Assembly (NCBI GenBank): GCA_017645275.1
Contig: JAGCPH010000003.1
Span: 1 to 63,630, forward strand
From: Bacteroidales bacterium
GTDB lineage: Bacteria > Bacteroidota > Bacteroidia > Bacteroidales > F082
DNA length: 63,630 nt
Reading direction: 5' to 3'
Position 1 is the first letter of the stretch. Each line of letters starts with the position of its first letter. The notes below the pieces were generated by a model that did no database searches, had not been told where the DNA came from, and saw only the letters and a program-made list of their open reading frames with translations. The position numbers and the translations under genes were made by a program. This document shows positions 9,327 through 17,887 of this stretch, one piece after another.

Positions 9327-11208
9327 CAATTTTTTTTGTGATAATCTTGCCATTGGCCGTCGAGCCTTGCACGATATACATGCCGCTGCTCAGATTTTCG
9401 ATGTTTTTATGATTTAAAATCTGACCGTTGATATTGTATATCGCAATGATATCGACGATTTCCGAATATTCTATTTCGGGAACTGACTCGCCGCCGTCAA
9501 TCACAACGTAATCGTTGCCTTCAGGTGTTAATGCGTATTCTGATTCAGATCCGTCGGCATATGCGGCAGTGAGTCTGAATATGATGTCACCACTACATTC
9601 ACCCAGGCCGATTATTTCCCCATCAATGAAGGCCACGTTGTATTGTGCGTCGACTGCATAAACGCCGTCAGGCAGGTTGTCGCAATAGATGTTGTAATGC
9701 TCTGGCTGTGTCGCAGGTGGATCCCATGACAAGAACACTCCGTAAACACCTTGATAGGTATCGATATGACCCTGGAAGTTGTCTGGCGCGAAGCAGCATG
9801 GGACTGGCGGAACAGGTATTATGATTTCTCCCATCTCGCCGCTTTCGCCTATATTCTGGCCATAAAGGCCTCCGTCTTGTGCGTTGACCCAGACCACGAC
9901 ATTCTGTGCACTAAAGTATCCCGAGGTGTTCTCATCAACGTTCTTAGGATAGGTATTGCTACACATCGTGGTGCTCCAAGTCATGTTGCCGTCACCGTCG
10001 AAGCCATGAGCCTCAACGGTCTCACCATAAATGCCGGGAACGGCCTTGTGATATATCACCGAGAAGCCAGTGTTAAAATTGAAGGCATCGATGCGCAGCC
10101 CGAGACACTGGCTGGTGCCGTTGTCAAGCACGAGGATGCCGTCGCCCCAAGGCTTCTCGCCATCCATAGTGATGCGGTTTATCCAGATTTTGTATTCCGA
10201 TTGAGTCATACCTTCTGTCTGACGATACACTAACAGTATGTCGTGACTCACAGGGTCAATTGTGGCATACGCACTGATATAATAATTTGCTGGGTCTGGC
10301 GTATGCACCGCCACTCCGTTGGTGTCAAAGATGGTAGGAGCGCCGTTCTCGTTGAAATGTGTCACGTAGATATTATATGCCCCATTTAGGCCGTTGTGCC
10401 ACTGATACACGTATGCGCCGCCTCTGCCGTCGGATATCGCATAATGTATGTAGCTCATGCCCACAGTCTGCTGGCTGAACAGCAAGGTCTCAGGCATTGT
10501 CAGTTCGCCGTCTTTGTTGTATTTCGCTACGTAGATCTCTTTCACATAGTTGGTATAACCTTGGATTGTCTGTTTGGCGTACACCACAAACACTCCGTCG
10601 TCATTGGCTGGCACCAGTTGTCCGTTGGTGCATTTCTTCGCAGGGTCGCTGATGGTGGCCATCGTTCTCAAAGTGCCGTCGGCGTTGACATATTGGAGAT
10701 AGGATATATCCATGTCGGTGCCGAGTGCCCAGAATCCACCGTCATTGTCGGCAAGCAATTCAGAGCGACCGCCGCCAGCGCCATCAAACAGCATCATGCC
10801 ATCGGTGCCCCAAGGTGTAGTGCCGTCAGCATTGATCTTCACTACCCAGTGATGCGCGTCGGCGCTGCGGTTCATGGTGACGACAGAGCCATCGCTCAAG
10901 GCCGCTATAGCATATCCTGGCGACCAGGTGGCGAGGTTTGGCGTCGTGATGGCGATGCCGTCGGCACCCCATTGAGTGTTGCCAAAATAATCAAGACGTT
11001 GCAGTTTCTGTGACCAGCCGTTCTCCGACATGCTCGTCCATTGCACAAACATGTCGCCATTGCAATAAGGATGTGAAGCGATGCGTATCTCGCTGGCACT
11101 GCTCACGCTGTTAGCGATGAAAGTGTTGTTCGCCGGGTCGTCGACCCATTGGGCTTTCGCAGCATATACAAGGGCTAAGGTAATAATAAAGATGTAGATT
11201 TTTTTCAT
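9313..11208 (-). CDS. T9SS-sorted secreted protein with fibronectin III-like domain (paralogue 2)
   Basis: 631 residues, paralogue of the 622-residue product. Signal peptide MKKIYIFIITLALVYAAKAQ, then the shared opening WVDDPANNTFIANS. Repeated VKINADGTTPWGTDGMMLF and GDGILVLDNGT strands appear at matching positions. A fibronectin III-like domain lies near residues 475-570 (FLSWDPPATQPEHYNIYCD). The C terminus is a T9SS sorting domain (IDIIAIYNINGQILNHKNIE ... SGMYIVQG ... KKIVVNN). The copies are most alike at both ends and in the FN3 region. The function of the central repeats is not recognisable from motifs. Confidence 0.8.
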   Translation of the reverse strand: MKKIYIFIITLALVYAAKAQWVDDPANNTFIANSVSSASEIRIASHPYCNGDMFVQWTSMSENGWSQKLQRLDYFGNTQWGADGIAITTPNLATWSPGYAIAALSDGSVVTMNRSADAHHWVVKINADGTTPWGTDGMMLFDGAGGGRSELLADNDGGFWALGTDMDISYLQYVNADGTLRTMATISDPAKKCTNGQLVPANDDGVFVVYAKQTIQGYTNYVKEIYVAKYNKDGELTMPETLLFSQQTVGMSYIHYAISDGRGGAYVYQWHNGLNGAYNIYVTHFNENGAPTIFDTNGVAVHTPDPANYYISAYATIDPVSHDILLVYRQTEGMTQSEYKIWINRITMDGEKPWGDGILVLDNGTSQCLGLRIDAFNFNTGFSVIYHKAVPGIYGETVEAHGFDGDGNMTWSTTMCSNTYPKNVDENTSGYFSAQNVVVWVNAQDGGLYGQNIGESGEMGEIIIPVPPVPCCFAPDNFQGHIDTYQGVYGVFLSWDPPATQPEHYNIYCDNLPDGVYAVDAQYNVAFIDGEIIGLGECSGDIIFRLTAAYADGSESEYALTPEGNDYVVIDGGESVPEIEYSEIVDIIAIYNINGQILNHKNIENLSSGMYIVQGSTANGKIITKKIVVNN

Positions 11209-11239
11209 ATTCAGACTAATTTTAACCAGTTGAACCTCG

Positions 11240-11270
11240 CAAAGTTACAAAACAAATATGAAAAAATCAA
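11240..11270 (-). promoter_or_regulatory. Promoter of the 631-residue T9SS protein
   Basis: Reverse-strand TAACTTTG (11247-11240) is the same -7 box as that of the paralogue. A -33 TTG lies 20 bases upstream (11270-11268). The promoter duplicated together with the gene. Confidence 0.65.
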
Positions 11271-11285
11271 GAAAAAAATAAAAAA

Positions 11286-11315
11286 TGTAGAGATGCACGG
11301 TCGCGCATCTCTACA
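11286..11315. repeat. Family-A REP-like palindrome, copy 1
   Basis: A 30-bp element with arms TGTAGAGATGC and GCATCTCTACA. Relative to the other copies the arm carries T instead of C with the matching A instead of G opposite, a compensatory pair. It lies between the T9SS paralogue promoter and the end of the MFS gene. Confidence 0.8.
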
Positions 11316-11336
11316 AATAAAACGGTAAACCGTAAA

Positions 11337-13007
11337 CTATTCCTTAATATTCGGCTCTTCCAAACCAAGGTGTTTCTTCTTGTCGACAGCCTTGAGGTAT
11401 ATACCGATGAGCAATGCGGCTACGCCGAGGCATGCTAACATGACGAGAGGCCATGTGTAGTCGTATTGTGTTGCTGCAATTGCTGGGTCGAGTGTGCCGT
11501 TATTGACAGCTTCCACCAACTGTGGGTTAGTGTTGTCGAGCACCTTTCCGATGAGCAATGGGAACAGCCACAGACCGATGTTCTGGATCCAGAAAATCAG
11601 AGCGTAAGCTGAACCGATGATTTTCTCGTCGACGAGCTTCGGAACGCTTGGCCACAATGCTGCAGGTACCAATGAGAATGATGAACCGAGCACAAGGATT
11701 GTGATGTAAGCCACAATGGTTCCGCCTGCTGCGCTGCCTTTGAACATAGGCAGGATGAAAGCGAATGTGAGGTGGCAGATGATAAGCAGCAATGAACCAA
11801 TCATAAGCATTGAAGCGGCTTTACCTTTGTGGTCGACGTAGTTGCCAAGGATTGGTGTGATTGCCACTGCAAGGAGCGGGAACACTGCGAAGATTGTCTC
11901 AGCAGTACCGCGCATGTAACCCATGTAGCAGTAAACCACCAAGGCAACGACTGCGAGAACCATCAAACCGATTTTCATACCTTGCTTCTTTGAGAAGTTG
12001 CTTGCGAATGAGCAAATGGCGACTAGCAGCATCACGATGTACTGCACAATTGTCACTGAGCTTCCGCCCCAGAATGTTGTAGGATCAGCCTCGACGAGTG
12101 TGAGGTTGCACTGGAGCATGTTGACAGCGTATTTCTGGAATGGGAAAATGGCTGAGTAGTAAAGCACGCAGAGCAATGCGACGAGCCAGAATCCGAGGCT
12201 CGACAAAATCTTGCCGATATCGCTGACTTTGAATGGGTCGTCTTTCTCTTCTGCTTCGCCAGTCTGGCTGTCGAGTTTTTTGTCCATGAAGAAATAAACC
12301 ACGAACATCATGAGGGCGATGCAGAGAAGCACCACGCCGAATGCCACTGAACGGCTCACGTCGATGGTTCCGCCGAGTTTTGCAAAATAAGGTGAGAAAA
12401 TCATACATGTGGCAACACCAAGACGGGCCAAAGCCATTTCTGAACCCATCGCCAATGCTGTTTCACGGCCTTTGAACCATTTCACGATACCGCGGCTGAC
12501 GGTGATACCTGCCATCTCAGCGCCGCATCCGAAAATCATAAAGCCGATGCCTGCCAGTTTTGCTGATGCCGGCATCCCTCTATAGAACGGAGAGACACCC
12601 AGCCAGTCAAATATCGGGATGTAGTTGAGGTTGTCGGTGAACCATCTCTCAAGACCGCTGCCGAAGAAACTCTCGCTGATGGCGTAATATTTAATCAAGC
12701 CGCCAACGAGCATCACAGCGCCTGACAACACCGCGGTGAAACGTACTCCCATCTTGTCGAGGATGATACCTGCGAAGATAAGGAAGAACACAAACACGTT
12801 GAGGAATGTCTCGGAACCCTGCATGGTGCCGAATGCTGTCGAATCCCAAGCTCTACCGCCTTCTTCAACGGTGCGCATCATGAGGTCCTTGATAGGGGAT
12901 AGGATGTCCATGAAAATGTAGGCGCAGAACATTGCCAACGCCAACAGCAGCAAAGCGATCCATCTCATGGCCGCATTGTCGCGTAAAGTCTGAATTTTTT
13001 CTGTCAT
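11337..13007 (-). CDS. MFS transporter
   Basis: 556 residues with about 12 predicted membrane helices in two halves and a charged central loop near residues 245-260 (SQTGEAEEKDD). MFS-like features include a GSGLERW... loop and repeated Gly-rich helices. The overall pattern, with large paired halves and conserved GMQGSET/GCGAEMAG-type segments, is like the nitrate/nitrite or oxalate/formate MFS groups, but the substrate cannot be assigned. It lies 47 bp after the M16 peptidase gene on the same strand and could be co-transcribed with it. Confidence 0.8.
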   Translation of the reverse strand: MTEKIQTLRDNAAMRWIALLLLALAMFCAYIFMDILSPIKDLMMRTVEEGGRAWDSTAFGTMQGSETFLNVFVFFLIFAGIILDKMGVRFTAVLSGAVMLVGGLIKYYAISESFFGSGLERWFTDNLNYIPIFDWLGVSPFYRGMPASAKLAGIGFMIFGCGAEMAGITVSRGIVKWFKGRETALAMGSEMALARLGVATCMIFSPYFAKLGGTIDVSRSVAFGVVLLCIALMMFVVYFFMDKKLDSQTGEAEEKDDPFKVSDIGKILSSLGFWLVALLCVLYYSAIFPFQKYAVNMLQCNLTLVEADPTTFWGGSSVTIVQYIVMLLVAICSFASNFSKKQGMKIGLMVLAVVALVVYCYMGYMRGTAETIFAVFPLLAVAITPILGNYVDHKGKAASMLMIGSLLLIICHLTFAFILPMFKGSAAGGTIVAYITILVLGSSFSLVPAALWPSVPKLVDEKIIGSAYALIFWIQNIGLWLFPLLIGKVLDNTNPQLVEAVNNGTLDPAIAATQYDYTWPLVMLACLGVAALLIGIYLKAVDKKKHLGLEEPNIKE

Positions 13008-13054
13008 ATTTTTAATTTTTTAAAATTTCAAAACTGTAAACGGTAAACCGTAAA

Positions 13055-15859
13055 CTACTCTGTAGGCAACTGCACCACTTCTTTATTATATCCCTTCAAC
13101 ACTTCTTTTGCAAAATCAGCGATAGTCTGAGGTGTGATGCTCTTCACGATGGCGTCGAACTCAGCGTCGATGTTGATGTTATCCTCGACGAAATCCGACA
13201 TGGCACTGATCCAGAAGCTGTTTTCTTCCTTCTGCTCGGCGCGTTTCTTGTAAAGGTTTTCAACGACTTTCGTCAAATCTTCCTGAGCCGGACCGTTGGT
13301 GGCGACGTCGTTCAATCCGTCACGTACCTTGCCAATGAGCTTCTCGTACATGTCACGGTTGGTGTCGAATGCGATGAGGAACAGATATGCTTCTTTCGGT
13401 TTTTCTGTTACTGTGCCATAAACGCCAACGCCGTATGTTCCGCCTTCTTCCTCACGGATAGTGCGTGTGTAGTAGATGTCCATAACGTCGCTGAGTACAT
13501 CCATGTAAATCATATTGCGATAGTTGTACTCCATCAATCCGTTGATAGTCATATAGATAGTGACCTTAGGGTTCTGCATCTCTTTTTCATAGTGGCAGAT
13601 GACGTCCTTTTCAGAAATGCCGAGTCCTATGTCATTCCATTTGTTCTCGCCTTTGCCTGCTTTCAATGATGCAAGATACTGTTCCACCAATGGCTTGAAT
13701 GTCTCCTCGTCGATGTTGCCAACGAAGTAGAATGTGAAGTTTTTCGGGTCAGCGAAGCACTTCTTATAATATTTCATTGCCTTGGCATAGTTGATCTTGT
13801 CGACGTCTTCGGCTTTCATTCTCATGCGGAGCGGATGGTTGCCGTAAAGCACTTTCACCAATGAATCCGAGAATGTGGTCATCGGGTTGAGCTCGGTGTT
13901 TTCAAGAGCCGCCTTGGCACGCTGGGCGTACGACTGGAAAGCCTCTTTGTCGGTACGTGGTGCTGTGAAATACAGATAGATGAGCTGCATCATTGTCTCG
14001 AGATCTTGTGGCGAGCAGTTGCCGTTCATGCCTTCACCGTAGTTGCCGATGTAAGGAGCCACGCGCACTTTCTTGCCTGCGAGAACCTTAGGAAGGTCGG
14101 TTGCACTGAAGTTGCCCACGCCGCCAAGTGTGATGACATCGTCGATGTTCGACAATGTGATGAAGTCTTTTTGTTTGAGTGCTGAGAGACCGCCCCAGCT
14201 GTTGGCTGTGAAACGGATTTCGTCTTCTTTGAAGGTGGTCTTCTTGTAATAGACCTTCATTCCGTTGCTGAGTGTCAACACTTTAGCGTCAAACTCAGGC
14301 ATATCGGCTTCTGCCATGATCATACCAGGTTTTGGCATTTTTGGAACGATAGGACCATCGAACACCTCTTCTTTATAAGGCTCGACCTCAATAGCGTTGG
14401 CTGCGTTGTAGAAACTCAAGATATCTTCTCTTGTAGGAAGCACTTCGCCTTCTTTCTTAGGCGCTGTCACTGTGATGACGAGGTTGTTTTCAGGGATGAG
14501 CTGTGCGGCATAACCGTTGATGTACTCAAGCGGGATGTTTGGGATAAACTGCTGATACAGAGCGTATTCCTTCTCAATACCCATCATAGGTTCATTGCTG
14601 AGGAAGTTGTTGAGGCATTCGCCGACATATCTCTCGTTTTCAGTGTTGTTTCTCTCATTATATTGGCTTTCAATGCGTTTCATAAAGTCAGCCTTGGCGC
14701 GCTCGTATTCCGACTCTGTGAATCCGAACTGAGCCATACGTTTGTTCTCTGTCACGAGGGCTGTGATGGCCTCGTCGATGCCGGCTGCGTCTTTTGCCAT
14801 AGCCATGCTCGTCCAAGCGTCCTCAGTAGGTGCGATATAATAGTTTGAATAGTAGCTATATCCATAGACAAACGGAGGATTCGGCTTCTGTACAAGCTCC
14901 TGCAGACGGTTGATCTCCATCTCGGAGATGATAGCAAGCATGTACTGTGCAATCCAGTAGCTAATGTCGTTGCGCATCTCGAGAGGTGTGGTCTCCTGTT
15001 TGTAGTACAGGTTCACTCTGTAGTTGGTGGCCTCAGGGTCTGATGCGATGGCGACGATAGGCTCGTCGTTGTCCTCGATCATGAACTGTGGTCTCGGTGC
15101 CGGGTCGACAGATGTCGGGATGTCAGCGCACATCTCTTTGATGCGTGCCTCGATGGCGTCGACGTCGATGTCACCGACGATGATAAGTCCTTGAAGGTCA
15201 GGACGATACCATTTGTGATAGTAGTCGCGGAGTGTCTGGTATTCGAAGTTGGCTACGACCTCTGGAAGACCGCCTGGCAGACGGTTTGCGTAAGGGCTGT
15301 TAGGATACATGATAGGAAGTATCTCTTTCATGATACGCTCGTTAGCGTCCTCGCGTGTGCGGAGCTCCTCAAGGATAACACCACGCTCGTTGTCGATCTC
15401 GGCCTCCTCAAGGGCGATGAAGCTCGACCAGTCGTGGAGGATGAGCAAGCAGGTGTCAACCAAACCTGGAATATTGGTGGGGACGTTGGTCACCATATAC
15501 ACTGTCTGGTCTATGCCGGTGCCTGCATTGAGGTTTTCACCGAATTTGATGCCGCGGCTCTGTAAATACTCACGAAGCGTCATGCCCGGAAGATTGGTCG
15601 TTCCGTTGAACGCCATGTGCTCAAGGAAGTGTGCGAGACCACGCTGGCTCTCTTCTTCCAATACCGAACCGACCTTCTGCGCGATGTAGAAATCGGCACG
15701 TCCTGATGGCTTCTCGTTGTGACGAATGTAATAAGTCAATCCGTTGTCAAGCTTGCCTACACGGACGTTCGGGTCCATCGGACAAGGCATTGCCTGTTGT
15801 GCGAAACTGCTGATCGCCATTGCGGCAATGAACAGCACTGATAATAGGAATTTTTTCAT
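13055..15859 (-). CDS. M16 family zinc metallopeptidase (pitrilysin/insulinase-like)
   Basis: 934 residues. Signal peptide MKKFLLSVLFIAAMAISSFA. The inverted zinc motif HFLEH (HxxEH) lies at residues 77-81. The distal glutamate region (EIDNERGVILEE, near residue 155) follows at the usual distance. A second M16 domain lacking the zinc motif occupies the C-terminal half, as in two-domain M16 peptidases. It is probably a periplasmic protease of small unfolded peptides or signal peptides. Its start is 77 bp after the end of rsmG on the same strand, and the spacer is low-complexity repeat. Confidence 0.92.
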   Translation of the reverse strand: MKKFLLSVLFIAAMAISSFAQQAMPCPMDPNVRVGKLDNGLTYYIRHNEKPSGRADFYIAQKVGSVLEEESQRGLAHFLEHMAFNGTTNLPGMTLREYLQSRGIKFGENLNAGTGIDQTVYMVTNVPTNIPGLVDTCLLILHDWSSFIALEEAEIDNERGVILEELRTREDANERIMKEILPIMYPNSPYANRLPGGLPEVVANFEYQTLRDYYHKWYRPDLQGLIIVGDIDVDAIEARIKEMCADIPTSVDPAPRPQFMIEDNDEPIVAIASDPEATNYRVNLYYKQETTPLEMRNDISYWIAQYMLAIISEMEINRLQELVQKPNPPFVYGYSYYSNYYIAPTEDAWTSMAMAKDAAGIDEAITALVTENKRMAQFGFTESEYERAKADFMKRIESQYNERNNTENERYVGECLNNFLSNEPMMGIEKEYALYQQFIPNIPLEYINGYAAQLIPENNLVITVTAPKKEGEVLPTREDILSFYNAANAIEVEPYKEEVFDGPIVPKMPKPGMIMAEADMPEFDAKVLTLSNGMKVYYKKTTFKEDEIRFTANSWGGLSALKQKDFITLSNIDDVITLGGVGNFSATDLPKVLAGKKVRVAPYIGNYGEGMNGNCSPQDLETMMQLIYLYFTAPRTDKEAFQSYAQRAKAALENTELNPMTTFSDSLVKVLYGNHPLRMRMKAEDVDKINYAKAMKYYKKCFADPKNFTFYFVGNIDEETFKPLVEQYLASLKAGKGENKWNDIGLGISEKDVICHYEKEMQNPKVTIYMTINGLMEYNYRNMIYMDVLSDVMDIYYTRTIREEEGGTYGVGVYGTVTEKPKEAYLFLIAFDTNRDMYEKLIGKVRDGLNDVATNGPAQEDLTKVVENLYKKRAEQKEENSFWISAMSDFVEDNINIDAEFDAIVKSITPQTIADFAKEVLKGYNKEVVQLPTE

Positions 15860-15880
15860 TTTTAAAACTATTTATTTATT

Positions 15881-15936
15881 AAACTTCAAACTTTAAACTT
15901 AAAAACTACTCTAAACTCTAAACTATCAACTTTCAA
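15881..15936. repeat. Low-complexity AACTTTAAACTT-type repeat tract
   Basis: Imperfect tandem units around AAACTTTAAACTT, AAACTACTCTAAACTCTAAA and CAACTTTCAACT fill the spacer between rsmG and the M16 gene. Similar short phrases (CGGTAAACCGTAAACTA) directly follow the MFS gene (11321-11340) and the M16 gene (13033-13055). No hairpin or T-run of a terminator is seen in this tract. Confidence 0.5.
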
Positions 15937-16563
15937 CTAAAAAAGGTGAATTACATATTTTTCAACAAAATAAGGCTCTGCGTACCATTTCGTGATCGAA
16001 GTGCTCTTGCGTTTCCAGTTCTTAGGCACATTTCTGAGCTCTTCCTCGATGTCGCCACCTTTTAAATACAAAATGCCACCTGCCTCAATGTCGTTGGTCA
16101 CACGCAACTTGTTGTTACACCATTTCACGAAATCGGGGAGCTGTGTCACTGCTCGGCTCACTATCACATCAAACTTCTCCTTGAGATTTTCAGCTCGTTC
16201 CTGAATGGCTGTTACATTCTGTAAATCAAGCCTTTCAATGACATCCTGAACCACTTTGATCTTCTTTCCGATGCTGTCGACAAGCAAAAACTTGGTCTGT
16301 GGAAACATTATAGCCAAAGGGATTCCCGGAAAACCGCCGCCTGTGCCAATGTCCAAAACCTTCATGCCCGGCAACAACTCGAAATATTTTGCGATAGCCA
16401 GCGAATGCAGGACATGATGCTCGTAAAAACTGTCCATGTCCTTCCTCGAGATGAGGTTTATCTTGCTGTTCCAGTCCTCGTAAAGCGGCGCAAGCTGTTC
16501 ATACTGAGCCATTTGCGCTTCAGTCAAGTCCGGGAAGTATTTTTTTATAATATCACAATTCAT
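15937..16563 (-). CDS. rsmG: 16S rRNA (guanine-527 N7)-methyltransferase
   Basis: 208 residues, normal for RsmG (GidB). It methylates G527 of 16S rRNA with S-adenosylmethionine. Motif I is VLDIGTGGGFPGIPLAI and the family segments NLISRKDMDSFYEHHVLHSL and FDVIVSRAV are present. The start is set at ATG 16563 (MNCDIIKKYFPDLTE). A longer frame reaching 16626 only translates the palindromic repeat upstream and is not family sequence. It lies upstream of the M16 and MFS genes on the same strand. Confidence 0.93.
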   Translation of the reverse strand: MNCDIIKKYFPDLTEAQMAQYEQLAPLYEDWNSKINLISRKDMDSFYEHHVLHSLAIAKYFELLPGMKVLDIGTGGGFPGIPLAIMFPQTKFLLVDSIGKKIKVVQDVIERLDLQNVTAIQERAENLKEKFDVIVSRAVTQLPDFVKWCNNKLRVTNDIEAGGILYLKGGDIEEELRNVPKNWKRKSTSITKWYAEPYFVEKYVIHLF

Positions 16564-16582
16564 TTTCAATATCATTCGATCT

Positions 16583-16693
16583 GTCATTTCGACTGAAGCG
16601 TAGCGTAATGGAGAAATCACGGGCATCTTAATGATGCGGAATCAATTGAAAAGCTGTGATTCCTCGACTACACTTCGTTCCGCTCGGAATGAC
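16583..16693. repeat. 111-bp inverted doublet of family-B repeats (REPIN/MITE-like), copy 1
   Basis: Arm 1 is 16583-16620 (starts GTCATTTCGACTG, ends GAGAAATCAC). Arm 2 is 16656-16693 in inverse orientation (GTGATTCCTCGAC ... CGGAATGAC). They enclose a 35-bp spacer. The element lies between the divergent rsmG and glucosaminidase genes. A second doublet of exactly the same total length is at 36900. Confidence 0.8.
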
Positions 16694-16811
16694 GAATAAT
16701 CTGCAAAGATACGAAAAATAATTTATTACAATAAATTAAGCCGATTTTTTTGAAAAAATTTATAACCCTTTCATATAATTTTTGTAATTTTACACGTTTT
16801 ATCAAACGAAA

Positions 16812-17879
16812 ATGGCTGGAAAAATCCGACATATTATCCTTGTGCTGCTGATTATCAACAGTTTCGGTTTGTTGGCGCAAAACGGCCAAAAACAGAAGGT
16901 CACCCTCGATTATATTGAAAAATATAAGAACATAGCGATGTGCGAGATGATCAAAGATAAGATTCCTGCCTCAATAACATTGGCACAAGGCATCCTGGAA
17001 TCGGGTAACGGTACGAGCCGACTTGCCACCGAAGGCAACAACCATTTTGGAATAAAATGCCATAACGACTGGAATGGCAAGACGATGCGGCACGACGACG
17101 ATGCCCCGAAAGAGTGTTTCCGAGTATATAAAACACCCGAAGAATCGTTCCGCGACCACTCGATATTCCTGAAAAACAATACCCGCTATGCCGCACTTTT
17201 CGATTTGAAAATCACCGACTACAAAGGATGGGCAAAAGGTCTGAAAAAGGCTGGCTACGCTACACTTCCCACATACGCCAACGTGCTTATAAACCTCATC
17301 GAGACATACGATCTGCAGAAATACGACCAGATGGTGGTGAGCGGCAAATTCAAATGCAAAAAGAAAGAGATCAAGAAAGAAGAGCCTAAGACCGATGAGC
17401 CACAGCCTGAAAAACCTAAGAAAGAGAAGGCTAAGAAAGAGAAAGTCAAAAAACCGAAGGTCAAGAGTATTAAGCCGAATGCTGTATTAGCCGTGGCACC
17501 TGTGTTTGCCGAATGCCCTGTCGTCGGCATGACTCCAGATCATCATTATATCCGCGAAAACTTCGGCGTGAAGTTCGTCTTGACAAAAGAAGGCGACGAA
17601 CTGGCGACACTAGCTAAAGAGCTTAGAATCGCTGAGTATCAATTGGTTAAATATAACGACCTCGGCAGTAAGAAGACATTCACCGAAGGCGAGGTGCTCT
17701 ACATCGGACCAAAACGCCGCAAAGCTCCGCAAGGCTATGATTATCATAAGATTCAGCAAGGCGAGACACTGCGCTATGTGTCGCGACTCTATGCAATCAA
17801 ACTTGAACGCCTGTTCAAGATGAATGGCCTCGACGAAAACTCTGTCCTGTCTGTTGGACAAGAGATAAGATTAAGATAA
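16812..17879 (+). CDS. Secreted peptidoglycan glucosaminidase with LysM domains
   Basis: 355 residues. A hydrophobic N-terminal export signal precedes a glucosaminidase (FlgJ/GH73-like) domain at about residues 35-160: SITLAQGILESGNGTSRLA contains the catalytic glutamate, followed by NNHFGIKCHNDW and YKTPEESFRDHSIFL. A lysine-rich linker lies near residues 180-215. Two LysM cell-wall binding modules follow (about 255-300 and 308-354, the second reading YHKIQQGETLRYVSRLYAIK). It probably cleaves N-acetylglucosamine linkages of peptidoglycan in the envelope. It converges with uvrA, the stop codons being only 8 bp apart. Confidence 0.9.
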   Translation: MAGKIRHIILVLLIINSFGLLAQNGQKQKVTLDYIEKYKNIAMCEMIKDKIPASITLAQGILESGNGTSRLATEGNNHFGIKCHNDWNGKTMRHDDDAPKECFRVYKTPEESFRDHSIFLKNNTRYAALFDLKITDYKGWAKGLKKAGYATLPTYANVLINLIETYDLQKYDQMVVSGKFKCKKKEIKKEEPKTDEPQPEKPKKEKAKKEKVKKPKVKSIKPNAVLAVAPVFAECPVVGMTPDHHYIRENFGVKFVLTKEGDELATLAKELRIAEYQLVKYNDLGSKKTFTEGEVLYIGPKRRKAPQGYDYHKIQQGETLRYVSRLYAIKLERLFKMNGLDENSVLSVGQEIRLR

Positions 17880-17887
17880 TCAATAGA

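Noticed and set aside
16564-16626. N-terminal extension of RsmG
   Set aside because: These codons are the palindromic repeat; the family sequence starts at ATG 16563.
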